From: Deltaproteobacteria bacterium
GTDB lineage: Bacteria; Myxococcota_A; Polyangia; Polyangiales; Polyangiaceae
Reading direction: 5' to 3'
DNA length: 64,000 nucleotides
Assembly (NCBI GenBank): GCA_016218915.1
Contig: JACRCQ010000042.1
Location: forward strand, 186,001-250,000
Shown here: positions 43,365 through 51,771 of the stretch, piece after piece
How the letters are laid out: every line of letters starts with the position of its first letter
How positions within the stretch are numbered: position 1 is the stretch's first letter
The notes under the pieces: model-generated
Told to the model about the DNA's origin: nothing
The model's input: the letters and a program-made list of their open reading frames with translations, nothing else
Database searches by the model: none
Made by a program: the position numbers and the translations under genes

Positions 43365-44720
43365 TCAAGCCGAGCGCGACTCGAAGACGATGCCCAACCG
43401 GGTCATCTTCCGCCACAAGGTGGTGGGCGAGATCGCCAGCAGGTCCGCGGCCTTCTCCCGGCTGCCATCGCACTCGCGAAGCGCACTCTCGATGGCGAGC
43501 TTCTCGGCCGCATCCACCACCTCGGTCAGCGTGCGCCCCGTACCCACCGAAGGAGGACGGGTGGTCCTGGGCACGATGTCGTCGACCGTGATGATCCCGC
43601 CGCCGGACAAGGCCACGGCCTGCTCGACCAGATTCTCGAGCTCGCGAATGTTGCCCGGGTAATCGAGCGCCATCATCGCGTCGATGACCCCATCGCCGAA
43701 CCTGGCTTTGCTGCTGTTCTTGCGGTTGAACTTCTCGAGGAAGAAGTCGCCGAGCAGCGGGATGTCCTCGCGGCGCTCCCGCAAGGGCGGCAGCTCGAAG
43801 CGTGCGACGTTCAGGCGGTAGTACAGGTCCTGACGGAACCTGCGCTCCGCGATCGCGGTGAGCAGATCCTGATTCGTCGCAGCGATGATCCGGACGTCGA
43901 CCTTGATCGGCTTGTTCTCGCCAACGCGGCGTATCTCGTTCTCCTGGATCGCGCGCAGGAGCTTGGCCTGGAACGACAGGGGCGTCTCCGAGATCTCGTC
44001 GAAGAAGAACGTGCCGCCGTCGGCTTCCTCCATCAGCCCCTTGCGCGCGGCAATCGCACCGGTAAACGAGCCCCTCGCATGGCCGAACAGCTCGCTCTCC
44101 AGGAGCGTCTCGCTGATGGCGGCGCAGTTCACCGGCACGAACGGCTTGTTGTAGCGCTTGCTGTTGGCATGAACCGCCTTGGCCACGAGCTCCTTGCCCG
44201 TGCCGCTCTCGCCCGTGATCAGCACGGTGGCGTCGGAAGGCGCGATGCGGACGATGCGGCCGAGGACGTCGCGGATCGCCTGGGAGCGTCCGATGATGTT
44301 CTCGAAGCGGTAGCGCTCCTTGAATTCGGTGGCGAGAAGCTGGACCTGACCGGTGAGGCGACGGTTGTCGACGGCGCGAGCGACCTTGACCAGGAGCTCT
44401 TGCTCGGTGAAGGGTTTCTGGATGTAGTCGAAAGCGCCGAGGCGCATGGCCTCGACCGCGCTTTCGATCGTTCCATAGGCGGTCATCACGACCACCTCGG
44501 TCATGGGCATCTTCTGCTTGATGGAGCGCAGCACCTCGATGCCGTCCACAGACCCCATTCGCAGGTCGGTGAGCACGACGTCATAGGCGCCTCTCGCGCC
44601 CATCTCGGCGCCTTCTGCCCCGTCGCTGGCTTCATCCACTTCGTAGCTGGAGCCGCGAAGCATCATGGCCAGCGTCGTACGCATGTTGCGCTGGTCGTCG
44701 ACTACAAGGATCTTCGCCAT
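43365..44720 (-). CDS. NtrC-family sigma-54-dependent response regulator
   Basis: A 451-residue activator with receiver (1-120: D8/D9, phospho-acceptor D52, K102), AAA+ central domain with Walker A GESGTGKE (170-177), the sigma-54 contact loop in the variant form GSFTGA (217-222), Walker B GGTFFFDEI, and a C-terminal Fis-type helix-turn-helix (EKAADLLAISPTTLWRKM). It should activate sigma-54 promoters on phosphorylation by a sensor kinase not seen here. An orphan regulator in this window. Upstream (44721-45054) there is no cognate histidine kinase. Confidence 0.95.
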   Translation of the reverse strand: MAKILVVDDQRNMRTTLAMMLRGSSYEVDEASDGAEGAEMGARGAYDVVLTDLRMGSVDGIEVLRSIKQKMPMTEVVVMTAYGTIESAVEAMRLGAFDYIQKPFTEQELLVKVARAVDNRRLTGQVQLLATEFKERYRFENIIGRSQAIRDVLGRIVRIAPSDATVLITGESGTGKELVAKAVHANSKRYNKPFVPVNCAAISETLLESELFGHARGSFTGAIAARKGLMEEADGGTFFFDEISETPLSFQAKLLRAIQENEIRRVGENKPIKVDVRIIAATNQDLLTAIAERRFRQDLYYRLNVARFELPPLRERREDIPLLGDFFLEKFNRKNSSKARFGDGVIDAMMALDYPGNIRELENLVEQAVALSGGGIITVDDIVPRTTRPPSVGTGRTLTEVVDAAEKLAIESALRECDGSREKAADLLAISPTTLWRKMTRLGIVFESRSA

Positions 44721-45054
44721 GCCGCCCCACGCACCTCGAACCTACGTAAGCAACTGCCGTGAACAACGGCGCCAGACGGAGCCGGTTTCGTCCGGCCTCC
44801 GCACGGGAGAATCGTCAGGGTGAACCTAGTCCTTCCAGGCTCGAGACGCGAGGGCCTTTCACGGGTCCAGCGCCTTGGCGCGGCAGATCGCCTGCGAAAT
44901 GGCGTGGAAGCATGCGAATCGGTCCGGTCCTCGATTCGGGCCGTACCCTGGCAACCCGCAGGAAGCTTGGAAACGGCGGACGCAATCCGCGTGGGCGGCA
45001 GGGAGCTCCGACGGCGATTCGCCGGACACCGAATCGCGTGGTCGGAGAGGCGCG
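44721..45054. other. 334-bp intergenic region with two short hairpins
   Basis: No gene is supported between two minus-strand genes. Two small hairpins near the left edge (44756-44770 and 44781-44796) are the only structures noticed. A search by eye for a -24/-12 (GG...GC) sigma-54 promoter ahead of the NtrC-type gene found nothing convincing. Confidence 0.5.
44781..44796. terminator. Short GC hairpin, possible terminator of the MarR transcript
   Basis: The 5-bp stem GCCGG...CCGGC with a 6-base loop TTTCGT lies downstream of the marR-type gene, with GGAG/CTCC pairing extending it through one bulge. It has no U-tract, so the function is inferred from position only. Confidence 0.3.
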
Positions 45055-45585
45055 TCACGGACGCTGCGGCGTGCTGATCGTGCCCGAGATGCTGTCGCGG
45101 AACTGATCGAGCAGATGCAGCAGCGTTCGAGCGTCCGTGCCCGGGATGGTTCCCACCAGAGCGAGCAGGTCGCGGTGCAGAGCTTCCGAAGCCTTCTCGA
45201 GGCAGGCAGACCCCGCAGGAGTGATGAAGGCTCGGATGGCGCGACCGTCTTCTGGGTCCGGGCGCTCCTCCACGAGAGCGCGCGCATGCAGGCGCGCCAG
45301 GAGCTTGGTCACGTTGGGACGTGACACGCAGAGGAACTCGCCGATAGCGCTGGGACGCACGCCCGCGGGCGCCTGCTGCTGGAGGAGCAGCAAGGCGTTG
45401 AACTGGGCGTAGTGCAGCTGGAAGGGCGTCAGAGCGCGCGCGACGGCCTGGTCGAGGAGCCAGGCGGTTCGAAGCACCGACAGCACCAGGACGGGTGCCG
45501 GTTTTTCGCTTCGGTGAAAGAGGTCGATGACCGGGAAATGGTCACGGGAGGGGGAGTCGGTTGGGTCGGTATCTAGTTTGTCCAC
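45055..45585 (-). CDS. MarR-family transcriptional regulator
   Basis: A 176-residue winged-helix regulator. Its helical core LRTAWLLDQAVARAL is followed by a recognition region PSAIGEFLCVSRPNVTKLLARLHARALVEERPDPEDGRAIRAFITPAG, with the typical wing (DPEDGR) and C-terminal dimerisation helix. The N-terminal 30 residues are polar and extra. A GTG start at 45585 is used. The ligand is unknown. It is divergent from the GH57 gene across an unusually AT-rich 407-bp region where its operator may lie. Confidence 0.9.
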   Translation of the reverse strand: MDKLDTDPTDSPSRDHFPVIDLFHRSEKPAPVLVLSVLRTAWLLDQAVARALTPFQLHYAQFNALLLLQQQAPAGVRPSAIGEFLCVSRPNVTKLLARLHARALVEERPDPEDGRAIRAFITPAGSACLEKASEALHRDLLALVGTIPGTDARTLLHLLDQFRDSISGTISTPQRP

Positions 45586-45992
45586 ACATCAAAGATACAC
45601 AAGTACATGACCTCGGCCAGGGGTCTTTTTGCATGAGATTTCGGCCCGATCTGGCCAACTATTTTCGCCTAAAGCGCTTTATATTTCGACAATTTGGAAA
45701 CATACGACACCTGGACACCTTAACTATGTTTTTTCATGCTTGCTTGTTTCACCTGATATAGCGTTTCACAAAATAATTTGCTTAAGATGACGGTAATACG
45801 TTCGGACATACAACGAGCGCCTCCGAGATCCGCTCCGGTGAATTCCACCTCGCAACCCTTCCATCCTCGAATCGGGAATCCCACCGGTCCTGCCCACTGC
45901 CTTTCGCGAGCCTTCCCACGCTCACGCACGCTCTGTCCGTCGCTCCGAAATCACCGCACGCCGCCGCTCGACCATCTACACTCCGCTCGCCG
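45586..45992. promoter_or_regulatory. AT-rich divergent intergenic region, MarR gene / GH57 gene
   Basis: This 407-bp gap between divergent genes is markedly A/T-rich over about 45600-45800 compared with the GC-rich surroundings. It contains a 12-bp palindrome TAAAGCGCTTTA (45670-45681), poly-T and poly-A runs, and no credible gene. It is a likely regulatory region, for example a MarR operator or a silenced or horizontally derived stretch. The remaining 190 bp toward the GH57 start look ordinary. Confidence 0.5.
45670..45681. promoter_or_regulatory. 12-bp palindrome in the AT-rich region
   Basis: TAAAGCGCTTTA is perfectly self-complementary. MarR regulators bind short inverted repeats of this general size near their own genes, so it is a candidate operator. 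It is about 85 bp from the marR start, with nothing specific tying it to this protein. Confidence 0.3.
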
Positions 45993-48449
45993 ATGTTCAC
46001 TTCCAGAATCCCCGTCGTCCTTCACGCCCACTTCTATCAACCTCCGCGCGACAACCCCTGGACCGAATCCGTCGAACGAGAAAGCTCCGCCGCTCCCTTC
46101 CATGACTGGAACGAACGCATCAGCGCCGAATGCTACAGCGCCAACGCCCTCGCACGCGTCTTCGGCCCCGGCGATCGCGTCGTGGAGATCGTCAACAACT
46201 ACGCTCACCTGAGCTTCAACATCGGCCCCACGCTCTTCTCCTGGCTCGAGCAGCACTCCCCGGAAATCTGCCTGCGCATCGCTGAGGCTGACCGCGAAAG
46301 TGCGCTGCGCAACAACGGCCACGGCGGCGCCATCGCCCAGGTCTGGAGCCACGCGATCCTTCCGCTGTGCAACGAGCGCGATCGCAATACCCAGATCCGC
46401 TGGGGCATCGCCGACTTCCGCCACCGCTTCCGCCGTATGCCCGAAGCGATGTGGCTCGCGGAAACCGCTTGCGACGTCGCGAGCGCAGAAGCCCTCGCCG
46501 CACACGGCATGCGCTACGTCATCCTCTCGCCCCACCAGGCAGAACGCATGCGCCCGATCGGCGAAGCCGGGTGGTCCGACGTGTCCGACGGCTCGATCGA
46601 TCCGCGCCGTCCCTACAGGCTCAACCTGCCGAGCGGTCGATCGATCGTGTGCTTCTTCTACGACGGTCCGACGGCCCATGCGATCAGCTTCGAGGGCGTG
46701 CTCGACACCAGCCGCGGCTTTGCGGAGCGCCTCGCATCCGCGGCGAGCTCGACGCTCGGCTCCGAGCAGATCGTGCACGTCGCCACGGACGGCGAGACCT
46801 ACGGGCACCACCGTCGCTTCGCGGATCGCTCGCTCGCCTACTTCCTCTACAAAGAAGCCGAGAGCCTCGGCCTGGAGCTCACCAACTATGCGGCCTATCT
46901 GGATCGCACCCAGGTGCGCCACGAGGTCGAGCTCAAGCGCGGACCGATGGGAGAGGGCACGGCGTGGAGCTGTGCGCACGGCCTGGGGCGATGGACGCGC
47001 GATTGCGGCTGCCACTCGGGCAAGTTCGACGGCTGGTCGCAGGCGTGGCGCGGCCCGCTGCGCAGCGCCTTCGACCTTCTGCGCGATCACGCAGCCGACG
47101 TGCTCCAGAGCCTGGGAGGCGACGTCCTGGGCGACGTGTGGCAGGCCCGCGACGACTACATCGACGTCATCCTCGACCCGAGCAGGGAGCGTCGTGACAG
47201 CTTCCTGCGCAAGCATGCGCGCACCCAGCTGTCCTCGCACGCTCGCGTGCGGGTCTTCCAGCTTCTGGAGGCGCAGCGAATGACGCAGCTGATGTACGCG
47301 AGCTGCGGGTGGTTCTTCGACGATCTGGCCGGCCTGGAGACCAAGCAGGTGATGAAGTACGCAGCGCGTGCGACGCAGCTGCTCGACCACATCACCGGTC
47401 GCCGTTTCATGCCGCGCCTCCTCGAGGCCTTGTCCGCCGGAAGCAGCAACGTAGCCACCGAAGGCAACGGCGCTGACATCATGCGACGCCGCGTGCTCCG
47501 ATCCGAGGTGGGGACGCACGCCCGGATCGCGCAGCGCGCCTCGCGCCAGCTCTTCGGTGAAGTGCCCCACACCGAAACCGATCCCGCCTTCAGCATCGAG
47601 ACGCTCGACCAGTCCGTGTTCGCGCGGGGCTCGTCGCAGCTCGTGATCGGTCGCGCGCGCGTGACCCGGATCCGCACCGAGCACAGCGAGGATGTGACCT
47701 ACGCAGCTGCCACGCTCACCGAGCGGGACATGCACTGCGGCATCAAGACCACGGTGGGCACAGAGGTCTACGCGGCCTTGCTCGAGGATGCGACCCGCTG
47801 CTTCGGGCAGCCGACTCCCACCGAGCTGATCCGGTTGATCGATCGCCACCTCGGACCGGTCTACTACTCCCTTCGCGACCTGAGCGAAGAGGCCCGCACC
47901 GAGTTCATCGAGAAGATCATGACCGTCTTGCTCGACCGGCTCGGCGCCACCTACTCCTTCCTCTACGACGAGCATCGTCGCACGATCGAGACCCTCGAGC
48001 TGGCTGGCGTCGAGGTTCCGAGCGAGCTCAAGCTGATCGCGGAGTACACGCTGTCACGACGTCTCGACGCAGCGGTGCTGGAGATGCACAACGGCGATCC
48101 GGAGCTGTTCCGCTCGGCGCTTTCGATCGCCCGGGAAGCGCGCGAGCTCGGGGTGACGCTGGTGGTGCCCCGCGCGGCCACCAAGTTCTCCAGGCTGCTG
48201 CTCGATGCTGCCCGTGCAACCACGATCCACCGGGACGCAGCATCCGCTCTCAAGCTCGTGGAGCTGCTGTCGCTGACCCGCTCCCTGGGCCTGGTCGTTG
48301 CGCTCGATCCGGTCCAGGAGCTGATGTTCGAGCTGGATCGTTCCGGCGGGCTGGCCAACGTCCCGCCGGAGGTGCGCGACAAGCTGGCGGATGCGCTGAT
48401 GTACAGCCCTGGGCCGCCCCCGCCCCAGGCGTCCCCACCAGGAGCATGA
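45993..48449 (+). CDS. GH57-family glycoside hydrolase with DUF3536 region
   Basis: An 818-residue soluble protein, probably cytoplasmic as no signal peptide is seen. The N-terminal 300 residues match the family GH57 barrel: VVLHAHFYQPPRDNPW at the start, MWLAETACD (E157, position of the catalytic nucleophile) and VATDGETYGHH (D266, acid/base candidate; E268 next to it). The rest is an alpha-helical DUF3536-type region. GH57 enzymes act on alpha-glucans (4-alpha-glucanotransferase, branching enzyme, amylopullulanase), so glycogen metabolism is likely, but the exact reaction is not determined. It is 13 bases ahead of the M15-type gene. Confidence 0.88.
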   Translation: MFTSRIPVVLHAHFYQPPRDNPWTESVERESSAAPFHDWNERISAECYSANALARVFGPGDRVVEIVNNYAHLSFNIGPTLFSWLEQHSPEICLRIAEADRESALRNNGHGGAIAQVWSHAILPLCNERDRNTQIRWGIADFRHRFRRMPEAMWLAETACDVASAEALAAHGMRYVILSPHQAERMRPIGEAGWSDVSDGSIDPRRPYRLNLPSGRSIVCFFYDGPTAHAISFEGVLDTSRGFAERLASAASSTLGSEQIVHVATDGETYGHHRRFADRSLAYFLYKEAESLGLELTNYAAYLDRTQVRHEVELKRGPMGEGTAWSCAHGLGRWTRDCGCHSGKFDGWSQAWRGPLRSAFDLLRDHAADVLQSLGGDVLGDVWQARDDYIDVILDPSRERRDSFLRKHARTQLSSHARVRVFQLLEAQRMTQLMYASCGWFFDDLAGLETKQVMKYAARATQLLDHITGRRFMPRLLEALSAGSSNVATEGNGADIMRRRVLRSEVGTHARIAQRASRQLFGEVPHTETDPAFSIETLDQSVFARGSSQLVIGRARVTRIRTEHSEDVTYAAATLTERDMHCGIKTTVGTEVYAALLEDATRCFGQPTPTELIRLIDRHLGPVYYSLRDLSEEARTEFIEKIMTVLLDRLGATYSFLYDEHRRTIETLELAGVEVPSELKLIAEYTLSRRLDAAVLEMHNGDPELFRSALSIAREARELGVTLVVPRAATKFSRLLLDAARATTIHRDAASALKLVELLSLTRSLGLVVALDPVQELMFELDRSGGLANVPPEVRDKLADALMYSPGPPPPQASPPGA

Positions 48450-48462
48450 GGCAGCCGCTGCC

Positions 48463-49602
48463 ATGCGCTTTTCCGGAACAAAACCACGCGCCCACGCATC
48501 CATGCTGTTGGTCGACGTGCGTTGGTTCCTCCTCACCCTGACGGCTCTTGCGTGGCTCGCCTCGGCGGGCCCGTCCGACGCAGCCACGCCTTCGCGCACC
48601 GGGCAGGATCGAGAGCTGCGCGCAAGCCTGCGATTGCCGACGTTCCAGCTCGACAATCCCCTGCTCAAGCCCTGGCCTCTTCTCGATCGCTTCGAGAACC
48701 CCTCGGTCGAATCCCGCCCTGCCTCTGCCCGTTTCCTCGCTGGCCCCTGGGGAATGGCGCGCTGGAGCCACCCGTCCTGGTCCATGCTTCGTCTGGAGCC
48801 ATTCGCGGCTGCCATGATGCCCTGGGCCGACTCGCTCCAGAAGGACGCGGCGAGCTGGGCGGCATCGGAGCCACAAGGTGAGCCTCGGCTTTCCCTGGTC
48901 CTGTGGACTCCGTCCGGCGATCGGCCTTCCTCGCCGCCCGACCTCTCGGTGTTCGGCTCCTCGCTGGTCGCGCCATCGACTTGCGTTCGCAGCCCGGTGC
49001 GCTTCGCGAGGTACGGTGCTGAGTACGATCGGTTCTCGCTTCTGGCGTGCAACGGCTCGGTGGCGGGCGATGCGATCGATCGCCTTTCGGTCATGCTGCG
49101 ACCGGTGGGGGTGTCGCGCCCTGCCCTGCCGCTGCCCGATGCGCCGGACGACGAGTCAGCGTCGGTGGGAGAATGGATTCCATCGATCCGGCTGGTGCAC
49201 CCGAGGCTGGTGTGGCTGGCTCAGCAGATCGCCAACGAGTTCCCTGGCCGCGCGCTGTACGTGGTCAGCGGGTATCGTCGTGGAGAGCACGAAGGGTTGC
49301 ACGGCAAAGGGAGGGCGCTGGATCTGAGCGTGATCGGGCTGCCCAAGGAAGAGCTGTATCGGTTCTGCCGCACGCTTCCTGACGTTGGTTGCGGCTACTA
49401 CCCGCACCACGAGTTCGTTCACGTCGACGTGCGCCCCACGGGCACGGGCAAGGCGTACTGGGTCGACGACTCGCAGCCGGGGCAGCCGTCCCACTACGTC
49501 GATTCGTGGCCAGAGGTGGAGCAGGGCGGAGCCGCGGTGTGGGACGCGTGGCGGGAGAGCCTGCCAGCGTCCCCTCCGGCAGCTTCGAACCCGTCGCGCT
49601 GA
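48463..49602 (+). CDS. Exported M15-type (DUF882-like) peptidoglycan peptidase
   Basis: A 379-residue protein with an N-terminal signal segment (hydrophobic at about 18-40). Its C-terminal domain holds the zinc ligands of the M15/DUF882 fold: H280-x6-D287 in HGKGRALDL and H320-V-D322 in FVHVDVRP, with the VVSGYRR core ahead. It lacks other domains, and the middle (about 50-230) is unassigned. Such proteins trim peptidoglycan stem peptides in the periplasm. The start at 48463 has only a distant GAGG; an in-frame ATG at 48502 would begin just before the hydrophobic segment. Confidence 0.82.
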   Translation: MRFSGTKPRAHASMLLVDVRWFLLTLTALAWLASAGPSDAATPSRTGQDRELRASLRLPTFQLDNPLLKPWPLLDRFENPSVESRPASARFLAGPWGMARWSHPSWSMLRLEPFAAAMMPWADSLQKDAASWAASEPQGEPRLSLVLWTPSGDRPSSPPDLSVFGSSLVAPSTCVRSPVRFARYGAEYDRFSLLACNGSVAGDAIDRLSVMLRPVGVSRPALPLPDAPDDESASVGEWIPSIRLVHPRLVWLAQQIANEFPGRALYVVSGYRRGEHEGLHGKGRALDLSVIGLPKEELYRFCRTLPDVGCGYYPHHEFVHVDVRPTGTGKAYWVDDSQPGQPSHYVDSWPEVEQGGAAVWDAWRESLPASPPAASNPSR

Positions 49603-49620
49603 GCGCGCGAGGTCCGGCCC

Positions 49621-50166
49621 TCAGGATTCGGTCTTCCAATCCTGCTCGAGCTCGTCGAGCAGCTGGTTGGCGCGCTCTTCGGAGATGCCTGCCTTCTCGG
49701 CGAACGTATCGAGCAGCTCGTTCTCCGCGTCCTCGATCTTCTCGTCGGCGAATGCGACGGCCGCGGCCAGGATGAAGGCCGATTCGGCTCCGGGGGCATC
49801 GTCGCCGAGCGTGGCCACGATGCTGTCGAGGCGTGCCTCCTGTCCATCGCGGGCGAGGTGCTCTTCGTAGCCAGTGAGCATGGCGTTGATGGTGGCGGAC
49901 CTGACGAAACCTTCGGTGAGCTCGCGCACGGCTCCTCGGATGACGACGCGCTCCTCTTCGGAGAGGGTGCCGTCCGCGGCCATCATGAGGAACATCATCT
50001 CCAGGACGGGCTCGATGGACTGGACGGCGGCAGCCTCCTCAGGGGGGAGGATGCCGGCTCTGGCGAGCACGCTGTCGCCGCTGGCGACGACGATGGAGGG
50101 GCGGGCACCGGTTTCCTTGAGGCGGTCGCGGAGACGGAAGATGGTGGCGCGACGGATGTTGATCAT
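49621..50166 (-). CDS. TerB-like helical protein
   Basis: A 181-residue all-helical soluble protein. The two acidic helix pairs LMMAADGTLSEEERVVIR and AVAFADEKIEDAENELLDTFAEKAGISEERA follow the TerB (tellurite resistance, DjlA-like) pattern with acidic motifs for metal binding. Function in tellurite resistance is not implied, as most TerB-like proteins are general stress or membrane-associated factors. GGAGG precedes its start at 50166. It is convergent with the M15-type gene and divergent from the M16 gene. Confidence 0.78.
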   Translation of the reverse strand: MINIRRATIFRLRDRLKETGARPSIVVASGDSVLARAGILPPEEAAAVQSIEPVLEMMFLMMAADGTLSEEERVVIRGAVRELTEGFVRSATINAMLTGYEEHLARDGQEARLDSIVATLGDDAPGAESAFILAAAVAFADEKIEDAENELLDTFAEKAGISEERANQLLDELEQDWKTES

Positions 50167-50379
50167 GAAGGTCCTCCGAGATTGCGAAGTCCAGGCGCAA
50201 CATGGGCGCGGTCGGTCGGCATGCTATCGCCTCGAGGGGCTTGCAGCCAGCGCTCGAGCGAGGGGGGTGTCCAATTTCCCGCCTCCGGCAGCCGTGAGCT
50301 GGTTGGAAAGCGGCAAGGACGGGAAAGCTTGCGCTCGGCGTGCGCGCACCCTACGCAGGGGACGAGCGTTGGAGAACAC

Positions 50380-51771
50380 ATGACCACGAAACGACCCCAA
50401 GGGGCGCCGAGGCGGAGCCTGGCAGCCCGACAACGGGCGCGCAGCGCGATGCTCGCAGAGCAGTCGGGCACGAACGCCATTGCCTACGAAGGCGCACTTC
50501 CGTTTGGCAGCGCGCTGAGCGTCGAGCGCTACAGGCTTGCAAACGGGCTTCAGGTGCTCCTGGTCGAGGATCGCGCGGCGCCGGTGGTCGCCTACCACAC
50601 ATGGTTCCGCGTCGGCTCGCGCCACGAGCGCCAGGGCAAGACCGGGCTCGCGCACCTTCTCGAGCACCTGATGTTCAACGAGTTCGAGGGAATGAAGCCG
50701 GGCGAGTTCGATCGCAAGCTCGAGGAAGCGGGTGCCGAGACCAACGCCGCGACCTGGGTCGACTGGACCTACTACTACGAGAATCTGCCTGCGAGCCAGC
50801 TTGGGCTGGCGATCGCGCTGGAGTCGCGTCGCATGGGCAAGCTCGTCATGCAGCAGGCGCAGGTGACCAGCGAGCTGGAGGTCGTGGCCAACGAGCGAAG
50901 GTACCGAGTCGACGACGACGTCGACGGGGCAGTGAGCGAGAAGCTGTACTCGCGTGCGTTCACGACGCACGGCTACCGCACGCCCACGATCGGTTGGATG
51001 GACGACATCAAGGGGCTGACGCCGGACGACTGCCGAGGGTTCTACACGACGTACTACGCGCCGAACAACGCGACGCTGGTGGTGGTGGGGGACTTCGACG
51101 AGGTAGCGACGATCCGCAAGATCGCGGCTGCGTATGGGGAGCTGAAGCCCGCCGAGATTCCCGTGGAGGACAGCCATCCGGACGCACCGCAGACCGAGCA
51201 GAGGACCGAGGTGCTGCACAAGCCGACGCCGACGGACAAGGTGTCGATCGGGTACCACGGCCCTGCGCTTGCCGACTACGACCACTCGGCGCTCTCGCTG
51301 CTCAACGACATCCTGTTCGGCGGCCGGTCGTCGCGGGTGCACCGCGCCCTGGTGCAGGACGCGGAGATTGCGACGGACGTGCGAGGATGGGTGTCGACGT
51401 TCCAGGATCCGGGTCTGTACGAGATCGGGCTGGTGGCGAGGCCGGAGAGAAGCGCCGAGGAGCTGCTTGCGAAGCTCGACGAGCAGCTGGAGAAGGTGTG
51501 CGCAGAGCCGGTGACCGAGGACGAGCTGGAGCGAGCGCGCGCGCGGGCGGAGCTCGGCTTGCTTCGGGGGATGGAAACCTGCGGGGGAAAGGCCGAGCAG
51601 ATCGCGTTCTACACGACCACGCTCGGCGAGCCGTGCGGGGCGTTCCAGCGTCTGGAGCAGCTGCGGCGCGTAACCCGCTCCGACGTGCTGAAGGCGGCCA
51701 GGCGCTATCTGCGCCCGGAAGCTCGAACCGTGATCACGGTCCACCCGCAGCCCAAGGAGGCCACGCCATGA
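50380..51771 (+). CDS. M16-family zinc peptidase, catalytic subunit
   Basis: A 463-residue insulinase-type peptidase. The inverted zinc motif is H92-x2-E95-H96 in AHLLEHLMF, and the third ligand E172 lies 76 residues after H96 in VANERR. No signal peptide is evident: the N-terminus is basic (MTTKRPQGAPRRS), so it is a cytoplasmic M16B-type enzyme or is exported by an atypical route. The start has GGAG six bases upstream. The gene overlaps the next M16 gene by four bases, as in the split heterodimeric M16 pairs. Confidence 0.94.
   Translation: MTTKRPQGAPRRSLAARQRARSAMLAEQSGTNAIAYEGALPFGSALSVERYRLANGLQVLLVEDRAAPVVAYHTWFRVGSRHERQGKTGLAHLLEHLMFNEFEGMKPGEFDRKLEEAGAETNAATWVDWTYYYENLPASQLGLAIALESRRMGKLVMQQAQVTSELEVVANERRYRVDDDVDGAVSEKLYSRAFTTHGYRTPTIGWMDDIKGLTPDDCRGFYTTYYAPNNATLVVVGDFDEVATIRKIAAAYGELKPAEIPVEDSHPDAPQTEQRTEVLHKPTPTDKVSIGYHGPALADYDHSALSLLNDILFGGRSSRVHRALVQDAEIATDVRGWVSTFQDPGLYEIGLVARPERSAEELLAKLDEQLEKVCAEPVTEDELERARARAELGLLRGMETCGGKAEQIAFYTTTLGEPCGAFQRLEQLRRVTRSDVLKAARRYLRPEARTVITVHPQPKEATP

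Noticed and set aside
45569..45598. GTATCT ... AGATAC inverted repeat spanning the MarR start
   Set aside because: Arms are only six bases with an 18-base spacer, partly inside the coding sequence. Such matches are common by chance and it was not called as an operator.
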